Shown piece after piece: positions 35,040 through 43,786 of a stretch of DNA of 64,000 nt. The notes under the pieces were generated by a model. The model saw only the letters and a program-made list of their open reading frames with translations, was not told where the DNA came from and did not search any database. How positions within the stretch are numbered: the first letter of the stretch is position 1; every line of letters starts with the position of its first letter. The translations under genes and the position numbers were made by a program. The stretch covers positions 1 through 64,000 of the forward strand of contig JAFMBM010000007.1 of the NCBI GenBank assembly GCA_017858515.1, in the 5' to 3' direction. The DNA is from Cryomorphaceae bacterium. Its GTDB lineage: Bacteria; Bacteroidota; Bacteroidia; Flavobacteriales; Schleiferiaceae.

Positions 35040-35672
35040 GAGAATCTTACTGAGAGTAAAAAAGACGATCGATCGCAGTTTTTCATGACTTCATTCTCTA
35101 TTTTAGTTGGATGGGATTTAACACTTAATAAAAAAACTCTTCAAATATAATTTAGTGTAAATGACTCTTTTTCATACAATTGAATTCACACTTCCCATCT
35201 AGATTCATTCGCCTTAACAAACCTTTGATGCTTTTTTAACGTAAAGGCTACTGTTCTATTTCTTACAAATCATTCTATATATGTACCAGCCATCCATCCA
35301 ATTTACATCCCAAATGGCCACAGCGAATTAAAAGGCGACAAACTCTATGTTTACTATAGTTCTTTGCCAGAAGGCAATACTCAGCTCGAAATCTCACTAC
35401 TAGCGCGCTATGCAGGCAGATTTACACTAAATCCATTGCGGGCAGAATTAATGTATTTCCCCGAACTAAACGGAAACTCCAAAATAACTAAAGTGGATGT
35501 GAATGAGCAAGCTGAATCTGGAGTCTTTCCCCTCAAATTTTGAAATAAACACCTAAATTAAAACAGAACTTAATAAAGCAGTAGCCCAATCAAATATGGC
35601 TTATCCTGAAAAGAAGCCGCCAAATTAAAAGGAAATCCCTAAATTCGCACGAGAATAACAAAATTTTTAACC
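35040..35672. other. 633-base gap containing a gene fragment
   Basis: No start-to-stop gene is present. The middle holds an open stretch without a start codon (35298-35543), described separately; the flanks look like ordinary AT-rich intergenic DNA. Confidence 0.5.
35298..35543 (+). pseudogene. Orphan fragment resembling the C-terminus of an alpha-2-macroglobulin-like protein
   Basis: An open frame of about 81 codons ends in TGA 35541-35543 and has no suitable start codon. It reads like protein: LKGDKLYVYYSSLPEGNTQL, then a strand ending LLARYAGRF, then TLNPLRAELMYFPELNGNS. The order 'D-x-L...LP-G...AGRF...P-x-x-AE-x-MY-x-P-x-x-x-G' is the pattern of the last domain (bMG10) of bacterial alpha-2-macroglobulins. 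Upstream of about 35290 the similarity fades and a stop lies at 35226-35228. It is most likely the 3' remnant of a deleted gene. Another alpha-2-macroglobulin gene begins at 61997. The family match is from memory of the pattern, not a search. Confidence 0.5.
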
Positions 35673-36377
35673 ATGCGAAACAAAATTATTCTAGGCGCGC
35701 TGCTGATGGCAGGAATGCTGCGGGCTCAGGAAAATCCACCTGCTACAACTCAAGATCCTTTTCCTTATGAAAAATTCTTACACAAGCATTCAATTGCCGT
35801 CCACGGTGGACTTATTGGGTATGGACTTGAGTATGCGTATAATGTAAACAAGAATCTAAATGTTCGTTTAGGCGCCAATTACTTTACCCTTTCGGGAGTA
35901 AGCATTCCCTACACCTTAGATGAGCGCGATGTAGATATTTTAATGGGTGCAGATGCACTGGATATTGATCTTTTGCTAGAATATCTACCCTTCGACCGTA
36001 GTTCTTTTAAGCTAGTGGGAGGTCTCGTTTATATCAACAACACCGGGGGCGATGCCACTATTATGTTGAAAGATGGATTGAGCTATGGCGAGATTCCTTT
36101 ACAACCTGAAGATGTGGGCGAGATTGGAATACAAATGCAATACGCTGGATTGGCTCCGTATGTAGGACTTGGTTTTGGACGTGCCGTTCCAAAAGGTCGA
36201 GTAGGTTTTGCCATTGAGCTCGGAGGATATTATGTAGGCTCTCCCGATGTTACGCTAACGGCTACCGAACTCTTCGAACCTACTGCAAATGAAACCGAAG
36301 AGGCAAAATTAGAGGAGGCGCTCTCTTCTCTACAATGGTTGCCCAATTTGAAATTTAAACTCGCTGTAAGACTCTAA
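35673..36377 (+). CDS. Outer-membrane beta-barrel (porin-like) protein
   Basis: This 234-residue exported protein has a signal peptide ending MLRAQ and alternating amphipathic strands such as GLEYAYNVNKNLNVRLGANY, DIDLLLEYLPFDRSSFKLVG and LAPYVGLGFGRAVPKGRVGF. It finishes in NLKFKLAVRL. The pattern fits the small outer-membrane-barrel families common in Bacteroidota. An acidic loop lies near residues 205-222. It is followed after 10 bases by a large lipoprotein gene, suggesting a pair at the outer membrane. Function unknown. Confidence 0.75.
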   Translation: MRNKIILGALLMAGMLRAQENPPATTQDPFPYEKFLHKHSIAVHGGLIGYGLEYAYNVNKNLNVRLGANYFTLSGVSIPYTLDERDVDILMGADALDIDLLLEYLPFDRSSFKLVGGLVYINNTGGDATIMLKDGLSYGEIPLQPEDVGEIGIQMQYAGLAPYVGLGFGRAVPKGRVGFAIELGGYYVGSPDVTLTATELFEPTANETEEAKLEEALSSLQWLPNLKFKLAVRL

Positions 36378-36387
36378 ATCTATCCCA

Positions 36388-38226
36388 ATGAAAAAATTAA
36401 TATTCCCCGCTGTATTGGCAGCCCTGAGCTTTATCTTAATCCAATCTTGCCGTCCAGATCAGGTTACTGGTGGATTGGACAACTTTCAACTAAGTATAAA
36501 CACAGACATCTTCAATTACCGCATAAAAGTGGATATAGTAGATGCAGCTGGCAATGCCATTCCTGATGCAGAAATATCCATTGATGGTGAAGACGCCAAT
36601 AAGATTTACAATGAATTGGGACAAAAAGATTTTTATGTAGGACCCTCTGGATCTCTTTCCCTTGTCATTAACCCTTACGAAGAACCACTAGCAGGCGATA
36701 CGACAAAATTTACAATCATTGTAAGTGCAGCAGGATACATTCCTGGAGCGTCTTACATTGAGGTTGCCAATGGCGACTTTGAGCCCACCTATCGAATTGA
36801 GTTGCTACCTGAAAATGGAAGCACAAAATATGGTGATATAGAGTCTTATTCCCTCGGCCTAACCAATGGAGCGGTTGCAAATACGGCGATCTACAATAAA
36901 TCCGGAAACTCTAGCCTGCGTGTAGTAGCCAAAACAGCTATATTCGATTCAGTTTATTATGACAATAAATTGAACACCATCATCATTCCACAAGGTATGC
37001 GCTTTACCTATCTAGAAGAAGTGGTTACCACTGGAACTAGAGTGAGTCCGGTCTATGCTCCCGTTGCAACTGACTTTATTGATTCTATTGAAATCAATGG
37101 TAGTTGGAGATACTTTACCAGCGCTAATCTGGGTGAGCTTATAGGATATGACACCACCACCTTTGAGTATATCAGAAGGGTTCCGCGTGACTATACAGGA
37201 ACGAATATGAAAGTACGCGCCTATTATTTCGACCAAGGAATATTCAATCCAACTCGAGTAATCCGAGGAAGTGAATCAAGTAGAACGGTGCAAACCATTT
37301 CGAAAGAAGAAGTTCCAGTGAATAGAGCGGTTCTTGAGCCGGCTACTTTAAAAATGCTGAGCTGGGTATCGTATGAAGGAACGATTGATGGGAATTCTGT
37401 TACCCTTCAACCCGTTCAAACGCAAAGCAGCTTCATTACGTACAGTCTTCAGATCGACCCCAACTTTATTCATCCTGTCACTTCGATGCCCATTGCTGCA
37501 GGCGACAGCCTAGAGGGACTTCCATATTATCGTGTCGATAGAGGAAAGTTCAAAACAAAAAAAATGGTGGTAGTTCAAACTCCCAATGGTCAACTTAGAG
37601 TGCAGTCTACCAATTACAATGCAGGTATTGTAAAGTGGTTGCGTTTTGAATGGCCTTATGATTTTAATTTAAGTATTCCTGAAATTCAAAGTGTTCCAGA
37701 TATCAACAATGTGTATTACTACGGATATATTGACCTTGGAAGTTATGGATGGAGCTTCTATACTTATGGGCGTAAAGACGCATGGCAAAGAAGATACTTT
37801 GGCAAATTGGTTTCAACTAGTCCTATTTCTGCCAATGCTGGTGTGGGCATTAATGTGTATTACTGGAATAAACTTATTGCGGATAAATTCTATCCTGGTG
37901 GGAACTTTACTCAGCAAATTGTAGACGAGTCTGATTTTAATCAATTACCTCCCGTTACTAATTTTAAGGTGGAAGTAGTTTGCACTAAAAACGATAGCAT
38001 TCGTATAAATCCAACGGTGGATGCTTATACGGAAGTAGGTGGCTATGCTCAAACTATTCGTATGAGAAATGGGCGCTGGGCTACGAGAGGAGTTGAATTA
38101 AATGACCCTATTGACATTAGCATTCAATTTAGAGACTTCAAGTTCGACACTCTCTTTACCGTAACTCAATCTGAAAACTTAATTCGTTATTACGCTCAAT
38201 CCAACGACGATGTTTGTGCGTTTTAA
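36388..38226 (+). CDS. Large lipoprotein with an N-terminal carboxypeptidase-regulatory-like domain
   Basis: This 612-residue protein begins MKKLIFPAVLAALSFILIQ and then Ser-Cys, a lipobox with the lipidated Cys at residue 21. Residues about 45-140 form an Ig-like carboxypeptidase-regulatory-type domain (KVDIVDAAGNAIPDAEISID, FTIIVSAAGYIPGASYIEV). The rest has no family that I recognise; it is rich in beta strands and aromatic residues, with repeated YYGYIDLGSYGW-like stretches. It probably sits at the outer membrane and pairs with the barrel encoded just upstream. A strong terminator ends the two-gene unit. Confidence 0.65.
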   Translation: MKKLIFPAVLAALSFILIQSCRPDQVTGGLDNFQLSINTDIFNYRIKVDIVDAAGNAIPDAEISIDGEDANKIYNELGQKDFYVGPSGSLSLVINPYEEPLAGDTTKFTIIVSAAGYIPGASYIEVANGDFEPTYRIELLPENGSTKYGDIESYSLGLTNGAVANTAIYNKSGNSSLRVVAKTAIFDSVYYDNKLNTIIIPQGMRFTYLEEVVTTGTRVSPVYAPVATDFIDSIEINGSWRYFTSANLGELIGYDTTTFEYIRRVPRDYTGTNMKVRAYYFDQGIFNPTRVIRGSESSRTVQTISKEEVPVNRAVLEPATLKMLSWVSYEGTIDGNSVTLQPVQTQSSFITYSLQIDPNFIHPVTSMPIAAGDSLEGLPYYRVDRGKFKTKKMVVVQTPNGQLRVQSTNYNAGIVKWLRFEWPYDFNLSIPEIQSVPDINNVYYYGYIDLGSYGWSFYTYGRKDAWQRRYFGKLVSTSPISANAGVGINVYYWNKLIADKFYPGGNFTQQIVDESDFNQLPPVTNFKVEVVCTKNDSIRINPTVDAYTEVGGYAQTIRMRNGRWATRGVELNDPIDISIQFRDFKFDTLFTVTQSENLIRYYAQSNDDVCAF

Positions 38227-38244
38227 GTTCTAATCACCCAAATG

Positions 38245-38276
38245 AAAAAGCTACTCCTTCGAGTAGCTTTTTTTTT
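38245..38276 (+). terminator. Rho-independent terminator after the lipoprotein gene
   Basis: Stem AGCTACTC / GAGTAGCT (38249-38256 and 38261-38268) with loop CTTC, A run before and eight T after. Confidence 0.9.
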
Positions 38277-38438
38277 GCAGTTTCTAATCTGGCAATCAAT
38301 GGCTTCACAAATATTTTCATTCGGTTTACATTGTTTTACATTCAAAATAGACTTATTAAAATTGCTTTTCAGACATTTCCCAAAGAATGCAAAAGCACTA
38401 TGAATGCTATGCAGAAAACATTTCAAAACTCTAATCCT

Positions 38439-39359
38439 ATGTTTAAAGTCAATCTCCATTTTTCGGCTCTGTTGATCTCCTCTCTCTTGATTACCTCTTG
38501 CAATCAAAGCAAGGCTTTAGAAAAAGAAGTAGAAACAACAGCAGCTGAAAAAGAAATTCCAGCAGCAAAAAGAACCAAGAAACCGCACAACTACGGAGGA
38601 TGGTATTGTCCCGATAATTTCATCCGATTTCCGCCTATGGATATTGCTGAACTCAACTCATTATCCGTTATCTCAGATCGCTTACCAACGGAAGAAGAGA
38701 CCCGAAGCGGTCAATCGCTCATGTATTTTGATGCTTTAGAACATCCCTTCGCCATGCCGCTGAACATTCCTTTGCCGAGAGTGGCCAGAATGTATACGGA
38801 ATACAATAAATTGACTGAGCTAGTGATTGTTATTCAAGCCGTTGTGATTGATAACGATACTATAGTTGGATTTAGATACCCCAATGGTGGAAATGGTTCT
38901 GCTCGAATAAATGAGGTAGATTTTCTGAATGAGTCAGAGGTGGCCGATTTGGGTTCCAATCCATTTGTCTATATCAAAACCGAATTAAAAGCATCCAAAC
39001 AAGAAATATGGAAAGGCATTTGTCAGACTGCTTTTGCAAAGAAGCTCGGCAAGAAATTCAACAATAAAGCCCTCTTTGAATCGGAATGGAACGATCGAAC
39101 CAGCACCGACTTGCTGTATGAATCTGAAAATGTAGTAGCAAGGGGTGTGCTAGCCTCGCTCTGGGGGAATCTTTATCTGCAAATAGACTACGATTCAAGC
39201 GGATTTCACTACTCAGAGAAAATATTGGTTATCGACAATGAGGAAAAAAATACATGCGAACTTTTTCTCGTAACAGGTCCATATCCGCAAGGAATGGATA
39301 AAGAACAAAAGCGCTGGAATGCATGGATGGATGAAGTAAAAAAGACATCTCTCCGCTAA
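38439..39359 (+). CDS. Lipoprotein of unknown function
   Basis: With start at ATG 38439 the protein has 306 residues and a clean lipoprotein signal: MFKVNLHFSALLISSLLITS and then Cys. The open frame reaches back to 38214 and overlaps the previous gene and the terminator, so longer starts are unlikely; ATG 38400 is an alternative. After the lipobox there is a Lys/Glu-rich spacer, then a domain beginning YGGWYCPDNFIRFPPMDI. The middle contains VIVIQAVVIDNDTIVGFRY and LYLQIDYDSSGFHYS. I do not recognise the family. It stands alone between a terminator and a gene-poor gap. Confidence 0.65.
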   Translation: MFKVNLHFSALLISSLLITSCNQSKALEKEVETTAAEKEIPAAKRTKKPHNYGGWYCPDNFIRFPPMDIAELNSLSVISDRLPTEEETRSGQSLMYFDALEHPFAMPLNIPLPRVARMYTEYNKLTELVIVIQAVVIDNDTIVGFRYPNGGNGSARINEVDFLNESEVADLGSNPFVYIKTELKASKQEIWKGICQTAFAKKLGKKFNNKALFESEWNDRTSTDLLYESENVVARGVLASLWGNLYLQIDYDSSGFHYSEKILVIDNEEKNTCELFLVTGPYPQGMDKEQKRWNAWMDEVKKTSLR

Positions 39360-39552
39360 CTCAAAGGACACAAATTGCGAACAGAGCCAAACTGACAACG
39401 GACTCAAATGCAAGCTTCTAGACTCAGTGTATTGAGTGATATGAAATACTATTCTGTTATTAAGGGCGTGATTAAGTCTTTTATTCTATGATCACGAAAT
39501 AGTACAAAGACATTGTACGCCAAATAAATCACTCGTTCACCAGCTGACATCC

Positions 39553-39684
39553 TTTGATTGGGCTATTAAAAGCTTAGTCCACAATAAAGCCGATTTTGGC
39601 ATTTTAGAAGGGTTCTTGAGTGAGCTCTTTTAGCAAGATAGTGTTATTGAAGATGAACATGATTGCTATTTAAACAAATTCTAA
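39553..39684 (+). pseudogene. Remnant of an Rpn-family recombination-promoting nuclease / PD-(D/E)XK transposase-like gene
   Basis: The frame reads FDWAIKSLVHNKADFGILEG, then FLSELF, a TAG at 39631-39633, and then QDSVIEDEHDC before TAA. Intact members of this Bacteroidota family begin with a block like (R/F)xDWAxKxLLxNKANFxxLEGFLSELL, so the match is quite specific. No further homologous residues can be followed downstream, and there is no good start. It is a degraded relic of a widespread selfish-type nuclease. Family assignment rests on recalled consensus only. Confidence 0.5.
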
Positions 39685-40004
39685 ACACAGAGTTTAGTTA
39701 TGATGTAATGCATTGAAATAAGACAGAAGTGCACTATGTATGAAGATTCGTATTCTAGGGATTGAATCTGTCTCAGATGCACAGAACACAGCGTTCTTTT
39801 TGCACAGGCCTTAGCCACTTTTTTAAGATGACATCCTTCATGTCTTGGAATAAAGGACTTTGATCGCTAACGATCCGCTAGAACGGGCTGTTCTCCGTTT
39901 CCAACTCAAAAAGGCGAGCAAGCTCCTATTCGCTTATATTGGATTGAACTAAAGACGTTCTAAAAGGTTTGGACTTACAACTTAAATAGAAAGTCGGCCT
40001 TCCC

Positions 40005-40016
40005 TATTGGCCAATA
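40005..40016. promoter_or_regulatory. Perfect 12-base palindrome upstream of the YdeI-like gene
   Basis: TATTGGCCAATA lies 18 bases before the ATG at 40035. It could be an operator for the gene; no T run follows, so it is not a terminator. Confidence 0.3.
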
Positions 40017-40034
40017 CTGATTGCTTCTAAATCC

Positions 40035-40613
40035 ATGATTAAAACAGAAAACTTCGATAAAGTTGAAATTACGTCTGCAGAGGCTCTAAGGGAATGGCTC
40101 AATGAAAATCATACTAGCGCTTACAGTGTATGGCTTGTGACTTATAAAAAAAGTGCTGCAGACAAATATGTCTCTCGGTGGGACGTCTTGGATGAGCTTA
40201 TTTGTTTTGGTTGGATAGATGGAATACGAAGGCAGCTCGATGAAGACCGAACAATGCAACTGATCTCACCAAGAAAAACCCAGCATTGGGCGAACTCCTA
40301 TAAGGAACGAGCGGCGGTACTCATTGCTGAAAATAGAATGCACTCAGCAGGATATAAATCCATCGAAATCGCCAAATCCAATGGATTATGGAATTTTATG
40401 GATGATGTTGACCAACTAATTATTCCAGAAGATTTGCTCAAGGCCCTCCGTCAACATACAGAAGCTTTGGCCTTTTTCAATTCAATCAATAACTCCAGTA
40501 AACGTTTTGTTCTTCGCTGGATAAAACTTGCCAAAACTCAAAAAACCAGAACGCAAAGAATAGAACAGCTGGTTGAACTATCCGCGAAGGGTGAAAAGCT
40601 CCCTGGTAGTTAA
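40035..40613 (+). CDS. YdeI/OmpD-associated family protein
   Basis: This 192-residue cytoplasmic protein has family motifs SAEALREWLNENHTSAYSVW near the N-terminus, VLDELICFGWIDGIRR (about 50-66) and a C-terminal RFVLRWIKLAKTQKTR block followed by IEQLVELSAKGEKLPG. The family (DUF1905/OmdA-like) includes YdeI of Bacteroidota, described only as bacteriocin-protection or OmpD-associated. The function is not established. It has no coupled neighbours. Confidence 0.85.
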   Translation: MIKTENFDKVEITSAEALREWLNENHTSAYSVWLVTYKKSAADKYVSRWDVLDELICFGWIDGIRRQLDEDRTMQLISPRKTQHWANSYKERAAVLIAENRMHSAGYKSIEIAKSNGLWNFMDDVDQLIIPEDLLKALRQHTEALAFFNSINNSSKRFVLRWIKLAKTQKTRTQRIEQLVELSAKGEKLPGS

Positions 40614-40774
40614 GAGGCCAACTTCTTCTAATTTGCATCTCCTGTCTGTGAGAAAAATTACAGTATCAGATAATACTAGCAACCCAGTGTATTCAATGCT
40701 CTTTGCTTCCATAACTTAGAAATTAGACGCTGAAATTCCTTAGACCCAAGATCCATCCACCTAAAAACGCATCT

Positions 40775-42010
40775 TCATTCTAGCGATCGAATGTAATTCA
40801 ACTCAACATCCCTTGTTGCGGGCGGAAGAATTACAAAATCGCGCTGATTCATTATTTCCAAAAGAGCAGTGTAAACAAAAATGCCCTCTTCTTCTGTCCA
40901 TTTTTTTAAAGCCCGTAAGTCTATGATTGTCCATTCAGAAACATATCCTTGCTGAAAAAAGGGATTCCGCTCTTTCAGCCAAACCGAGCCTCCTTCCGAA
41001 TTGTCGAAATAGCCATTGGGCTCTTCTTCATCAACATAATACCGAAACATAAAATAGAGATTCAGATCTTTCGCTTTGGTAGCCTTTGCAAGGTCTGAAA
41101 CCTGCTGACCTATGTCTTCAATGCCCAAAGGTGAGAGGCCTCTTAGGGTATGAAAGGCGCCCATTTTGATCAAGACCTTTGAATTTGGAATGTAGAATTC
41201 CTTCAATTTAGATCGCATTAAATTCCCTCGCATGGCGAAGCTTTTCCCTCTATCTTTTCCATTCATTTCATAAATTGAAATACTCATATTGATGTCGCTA
41301 ATTATTTGTTTTATTCTGGGATTAGCAGTATCTAAGGAATTAAAAAAAGACTGAACCTCAACGGATTCTCTGAAGACTTGAAAGAAAGGAGGCGCTGCGT
41401 CTTTGCGGCTTAAAGCATACTGCTCAAGCAGAAAATCAACCGCTATAGCATGCAATGCTTTGCTTTTGTGATTCGAATTCAACGACACTAATTCGTCGAA
41501 AAGGAGTGGGTACGAATAAAAATGTTCTTGATCTATTCCACAAAAAATCATTTTGTGTTTCAAGGCCGTTTCTATGAATTGAGCATCTTCTACTCCTGAA
41601 CAAAAAGGAACCGGAATGCCTTGTAAACGCTTATATTCTTTGGATAAAAAGGCGGAAATGCCCCTTTCTACATCCGAAGCTGCTTGCGCCTCTCTGAGAA
41701 GGATTTGTAGACTGGTATTCCCATTCTCGGTTATAAAATGCCGGAAGCCAAAGTCATGTAGAATAGGTATAAGGCAAGATGTGAAAATAGATATATCGGC
41801 GTTTTCATGGGTCTCACCCAAGAGAACAAACCGAGCATCTTCACATTCTTCCAATAAAGTCTTCGCACCTGCACCCTTCATTTGAAAGTTTTCGATGGTG
41901 AAATGCTGCGTAAAGCCACTCACATTTTCAGTGGTCAGAGTATCTTGAGCGGATACCTCCAGTACGGCGTAACACAATAGATATAAAAACCTAAATTCCT
42001 TTGCTATCAT
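40775..42010 (-). CDS. Exported erythromycin-esterase-like / Tiki-fold hydrolase
   Basis: This 411-residue protein has a signal peptide ending LEVSAQ. It contains ARFVLLGETHENADI followed by FGFRHFITENG, and later VLIKMGAFHTLRGLSP. The GE-x-H motif, the buried E in the next strand and the late H fit the EreA/ChaN/Tiki superfamily of metal-independent or metal-dependent hydrolases and heme-binding proteins. It is not a typical macrolide esterase, and residues needed for antibiotic hydrolysis cannot be verified by eye. The gene is followed on the same strand after a gap by the 42041-42826 gene. Confidence 0.6.
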   Translation of the reverse strand: MIAKEFRFLYLLCYAVLEVSAQDTLTTENVSGFTQHFTIENFQMKGAGAKTLLEECEDARFVLLGETHENADISIFTSCLIPILHDFGFRHFITENGNTSLQILLREAQAASDVERGISAFLSKEYKRLQGIPVPFCSGVEDAQFIETALKHKMIFCGIDQEHFYSYPLLFDELVSLNSNHKSKALHAIAVDFLLEQYALSRKDAAPPFFQVFRESVEVQSFFNSLDTANPRIKQIISDINMSISIYEMNGKDRGKSFAMRGNLMRSKLKEFYIPNSKVLIKMGAFHTLRGLSPLGIEDIGQQVSDLAKATKAKDLNLYFMFRYYVDEEEPNGYFDNSEGGSVWLKERNPFFQQGYVSEWTIIDLRALKKWTEEEGIFVYTALLEIMNQRDFVILPPATRDVELNYIRSLE

Positions 42011-42040
42011 ATGGCTCTATTCTTTCGGTTCAAACTCGTA

Positions 42041-42826
42041 CTACTCATCTGTGCTGACGTTTTCATTCTTTCTAAAAAGCTTCTGAATCGAGTTCCATGC
42101 CCTGCGGTAAAAAGGAGCTCTTTCATATATCGCAAATTCAATAATCTCTGCTTCCCCAAGCATACGAACATCAAGTACTCTATTTGATCCATCCAAGGAG
42201 TTAGCCCTCTCTATTTCCACCTCAACTGGCTCATATCCAAAGTATACATAGCGCAAATACAATTTTTCGTTTGTAGAAATCCATTCACTCAAATCAATAC
42301 TATAATAACCATCTACATCTGCCGAAGCGCCTTTTTCCTTTCCTTTTACTATTGCATTCGCAAAGGGCAATGCATTTCCCTCTAAGTCGGTTATCCTGCC
42401 TGAAATAACCAAACTTTCTTCTTTTGACTTCGCCGAGTCTCGGCTCTGCACAGCCTCTTTCTCATTAAAATGGGTATCTTTTACTCGCTCTTCTATGGTG
42501 ATCGGGACCTTCTGCTCTTGTGCGTCCACCTCTAAGCTTAAAACACTTAAAACTCCGAAGTACAGCGATGCCAAGCGGTTCTTTTTCTGCTTCACCCCAT
42601 CCCTTCTTTTGGGTTCTAAAAGCTGATCTTCTCTATACAGTCCGCATACTTTACGCTCTGAAAAAAGATGTGCCCGGGCAATTTCCGCATCGCTGGTATT
42701 TCGAAAATCCAAAATGGTATTGTTGCACTTCGTACAAAGTCGACCTCTTTCCAATTGAGGCATCTCTTCCCAGGCCTGAGGGCATCGCCTCAGTTTAGAC
42801 AGATTTACCTTGTTTGGTTTGCTCAC
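42041..42826 (-). CDS. Carboxypeptidase-regulatory-like domain protein with an N-terminal Cys motif
   Basis: This 261-residue protein opens with a Bacteroidota-specific segment RRCPQAWEEMPQLERGRLC-TKCNN, a small Cys-rich module, then one transmembrane helix (about 82-97). The region 125-210 is a carboxypeptidase-regulatory-like Ig fold (SGRITDLEGNALPFANAIVK, GYYSIDLSEW). Such proteins are common next to TonB-dependent receptors, but no receptor is present here. Function unknown. It ends 30 bases upstream of the EreA-like gene and may share its transcript. Confidence 0.7.
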   Translation of the reverse strand: MSKPNKVNLSKLRRCPQAWEEMPQLERGRLCTKCNNTILDFRNTSDAEIARAHLFSERKVCGLYREDQLLEPKRRDGVKQKKNRLASLYFGVLSVLSLEVDAQEQKVPITIEERVKDTHFNEKEAVQSRDSAKSKEESLVISGRITDLEGNALPFANAIVKGKEKGASADVDGYYSIDLSEWISTNEKLYLRYVYFGYEPVEVEIERANSLDGSNRVLDVRMLGEAEIIEFAIYERAPFYRRAWNSIQKLFRKNENVSTDE

Positions 42827-43075
42827 TCAATGCTGTTTTTAACGATTCTAAACTAAGACTAAAAAGTGCCCTATGCAAAGTGCGATAAAGTTGGATCGAT
42901 AAAGGCATCCATCTTATAAGTCGTTCTCCTATTTGTGAATTGCGGAACAAAACAAACGAGGACATGTGGACATTGTCTTGGAAATATCAAAAGCATTCGA
43001 AATGGCATTTTTTTGGTGGATGGAATGCAGCTCCACTTAAGAAGTTTTCGAAACAAAAGCGACTTTAGGCTAGAC

Positions 43076-43651
43076 TCAATCTTCTGTAAGGCAAAGATGT
43101 ACTACTTGAAAATCGTCTTCTTCCTTTCCGAACCAAACCACCGCAAATTCTCCTTCAATGGCTAGGCCCATGGCATTCCACTTCACCTTTTTCCAAACAC
43201 CCATATTCTCGATTACCTGTCTATGTCCCTTGCTACTTTTCCAACCTTCTAAAGCGCTTTCCGGACTCATATCTACCGATTGATAATAGGCAATTTCAAA
43301 GCCATCACCAACATAATCCGTTAGTTCTCTAGGTTTATTCCACATACATTCTGCACTTTGGTTATCGCCAGTGTAACAGCATCCCTTCCAACTTCCTTTC
43401 TTCGACCAGCTGTGCAAATTGCAGCGGTTGTTCTGAGGACTGTTTTCAGCTAAATCGTAAATATGGGTGCGCGCCACCTTCATCAAATTGCCTGAAAGAG
43501 CAATAGGTGGAAGTTTCAGACCTGCTCGATGCGCATTGATCAATTCTGCCAATTTAAATTCAGCCCTGCTGAGGCATAAGCTGTCGTTATCCGGTTGGGC
43601 AAAGCCGAAGCTAGCCAATAAGAGTGCTAGGAAGAGAAGTAGTTTGCGCAT
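43076..43651 (-). CDS. Secreted CAP-domain (SCP/PR-1-like) protein
   Basis: This 191-residue exported protein has a signal peptide ending ASFGFAQ and a CAP domain that includes ELINAHRAGLKLPPIALSG, VARTHIYDLAENSP, a Cys-rich middle (CCYTGDNQSAECMW) and the closing ALEGWKSSKGHRQVIENMG with the conserved GHR-x3-ENM sequence. CAP proteins act outside the cell in diverse roles. It stands alone between two accessory genes. Confidence 0.82.
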   Translation of the reverse strand: MRKLLLFLALLLASFGFAQPDNDSLCLSRAEFKLAELINAHRAGLKLPPIALSGNLMKVARTHIYDLAENSPQNNRCNLHSWSKKGSWKGCCYTGDNQSAECMWNKPRELTDYVGDGFEIAYYQSVDMSPESALEGWKSSKGHRQVIENMGVWKKVKWNAMGLAIEGEFAVVWFGKEEDDFQVVHLCLTED

Positions 43652-43786
43652 TGCTTATGAACGACAGAAAATAGATCTTGGTGTCTTAGAGTGCTTAAGT
43701 GAATTTAGAAAGAGTACCAACGATTTTTTCGAATCCCAAAAAGAATCAAGCACAAAGGATCTGACAATCTATTTCAAGCTCTTGAC

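Larger units (their letters stand above)
39360..40034. other. 675-base gap with a decayed Rpn-type nuclease gene
   Basis: No intact gene. A short coding-like stretch at 39553-39684 resembles the start of an Rpn/PD-(D/E)XK transposase-like protein. The rest shows frequent stops in all frames, and the last 30 bases before 40035 contain a 12-base palindrome. Confidence 0.5.

Noticed and set aside
40775..42010. Erythromycin-resistance gene.
   Set aside because: Only the general EreA/Tiki-type motifs are visible; nothing specific to macrolide hydrolysis can be read, so no resistance claim is made.
42827..43075. Small open frame on the minus strand (61 codons) between two genes.
   Set aside because: It has no signal, domain or coding-like composition and no spacing that suggests a gene.
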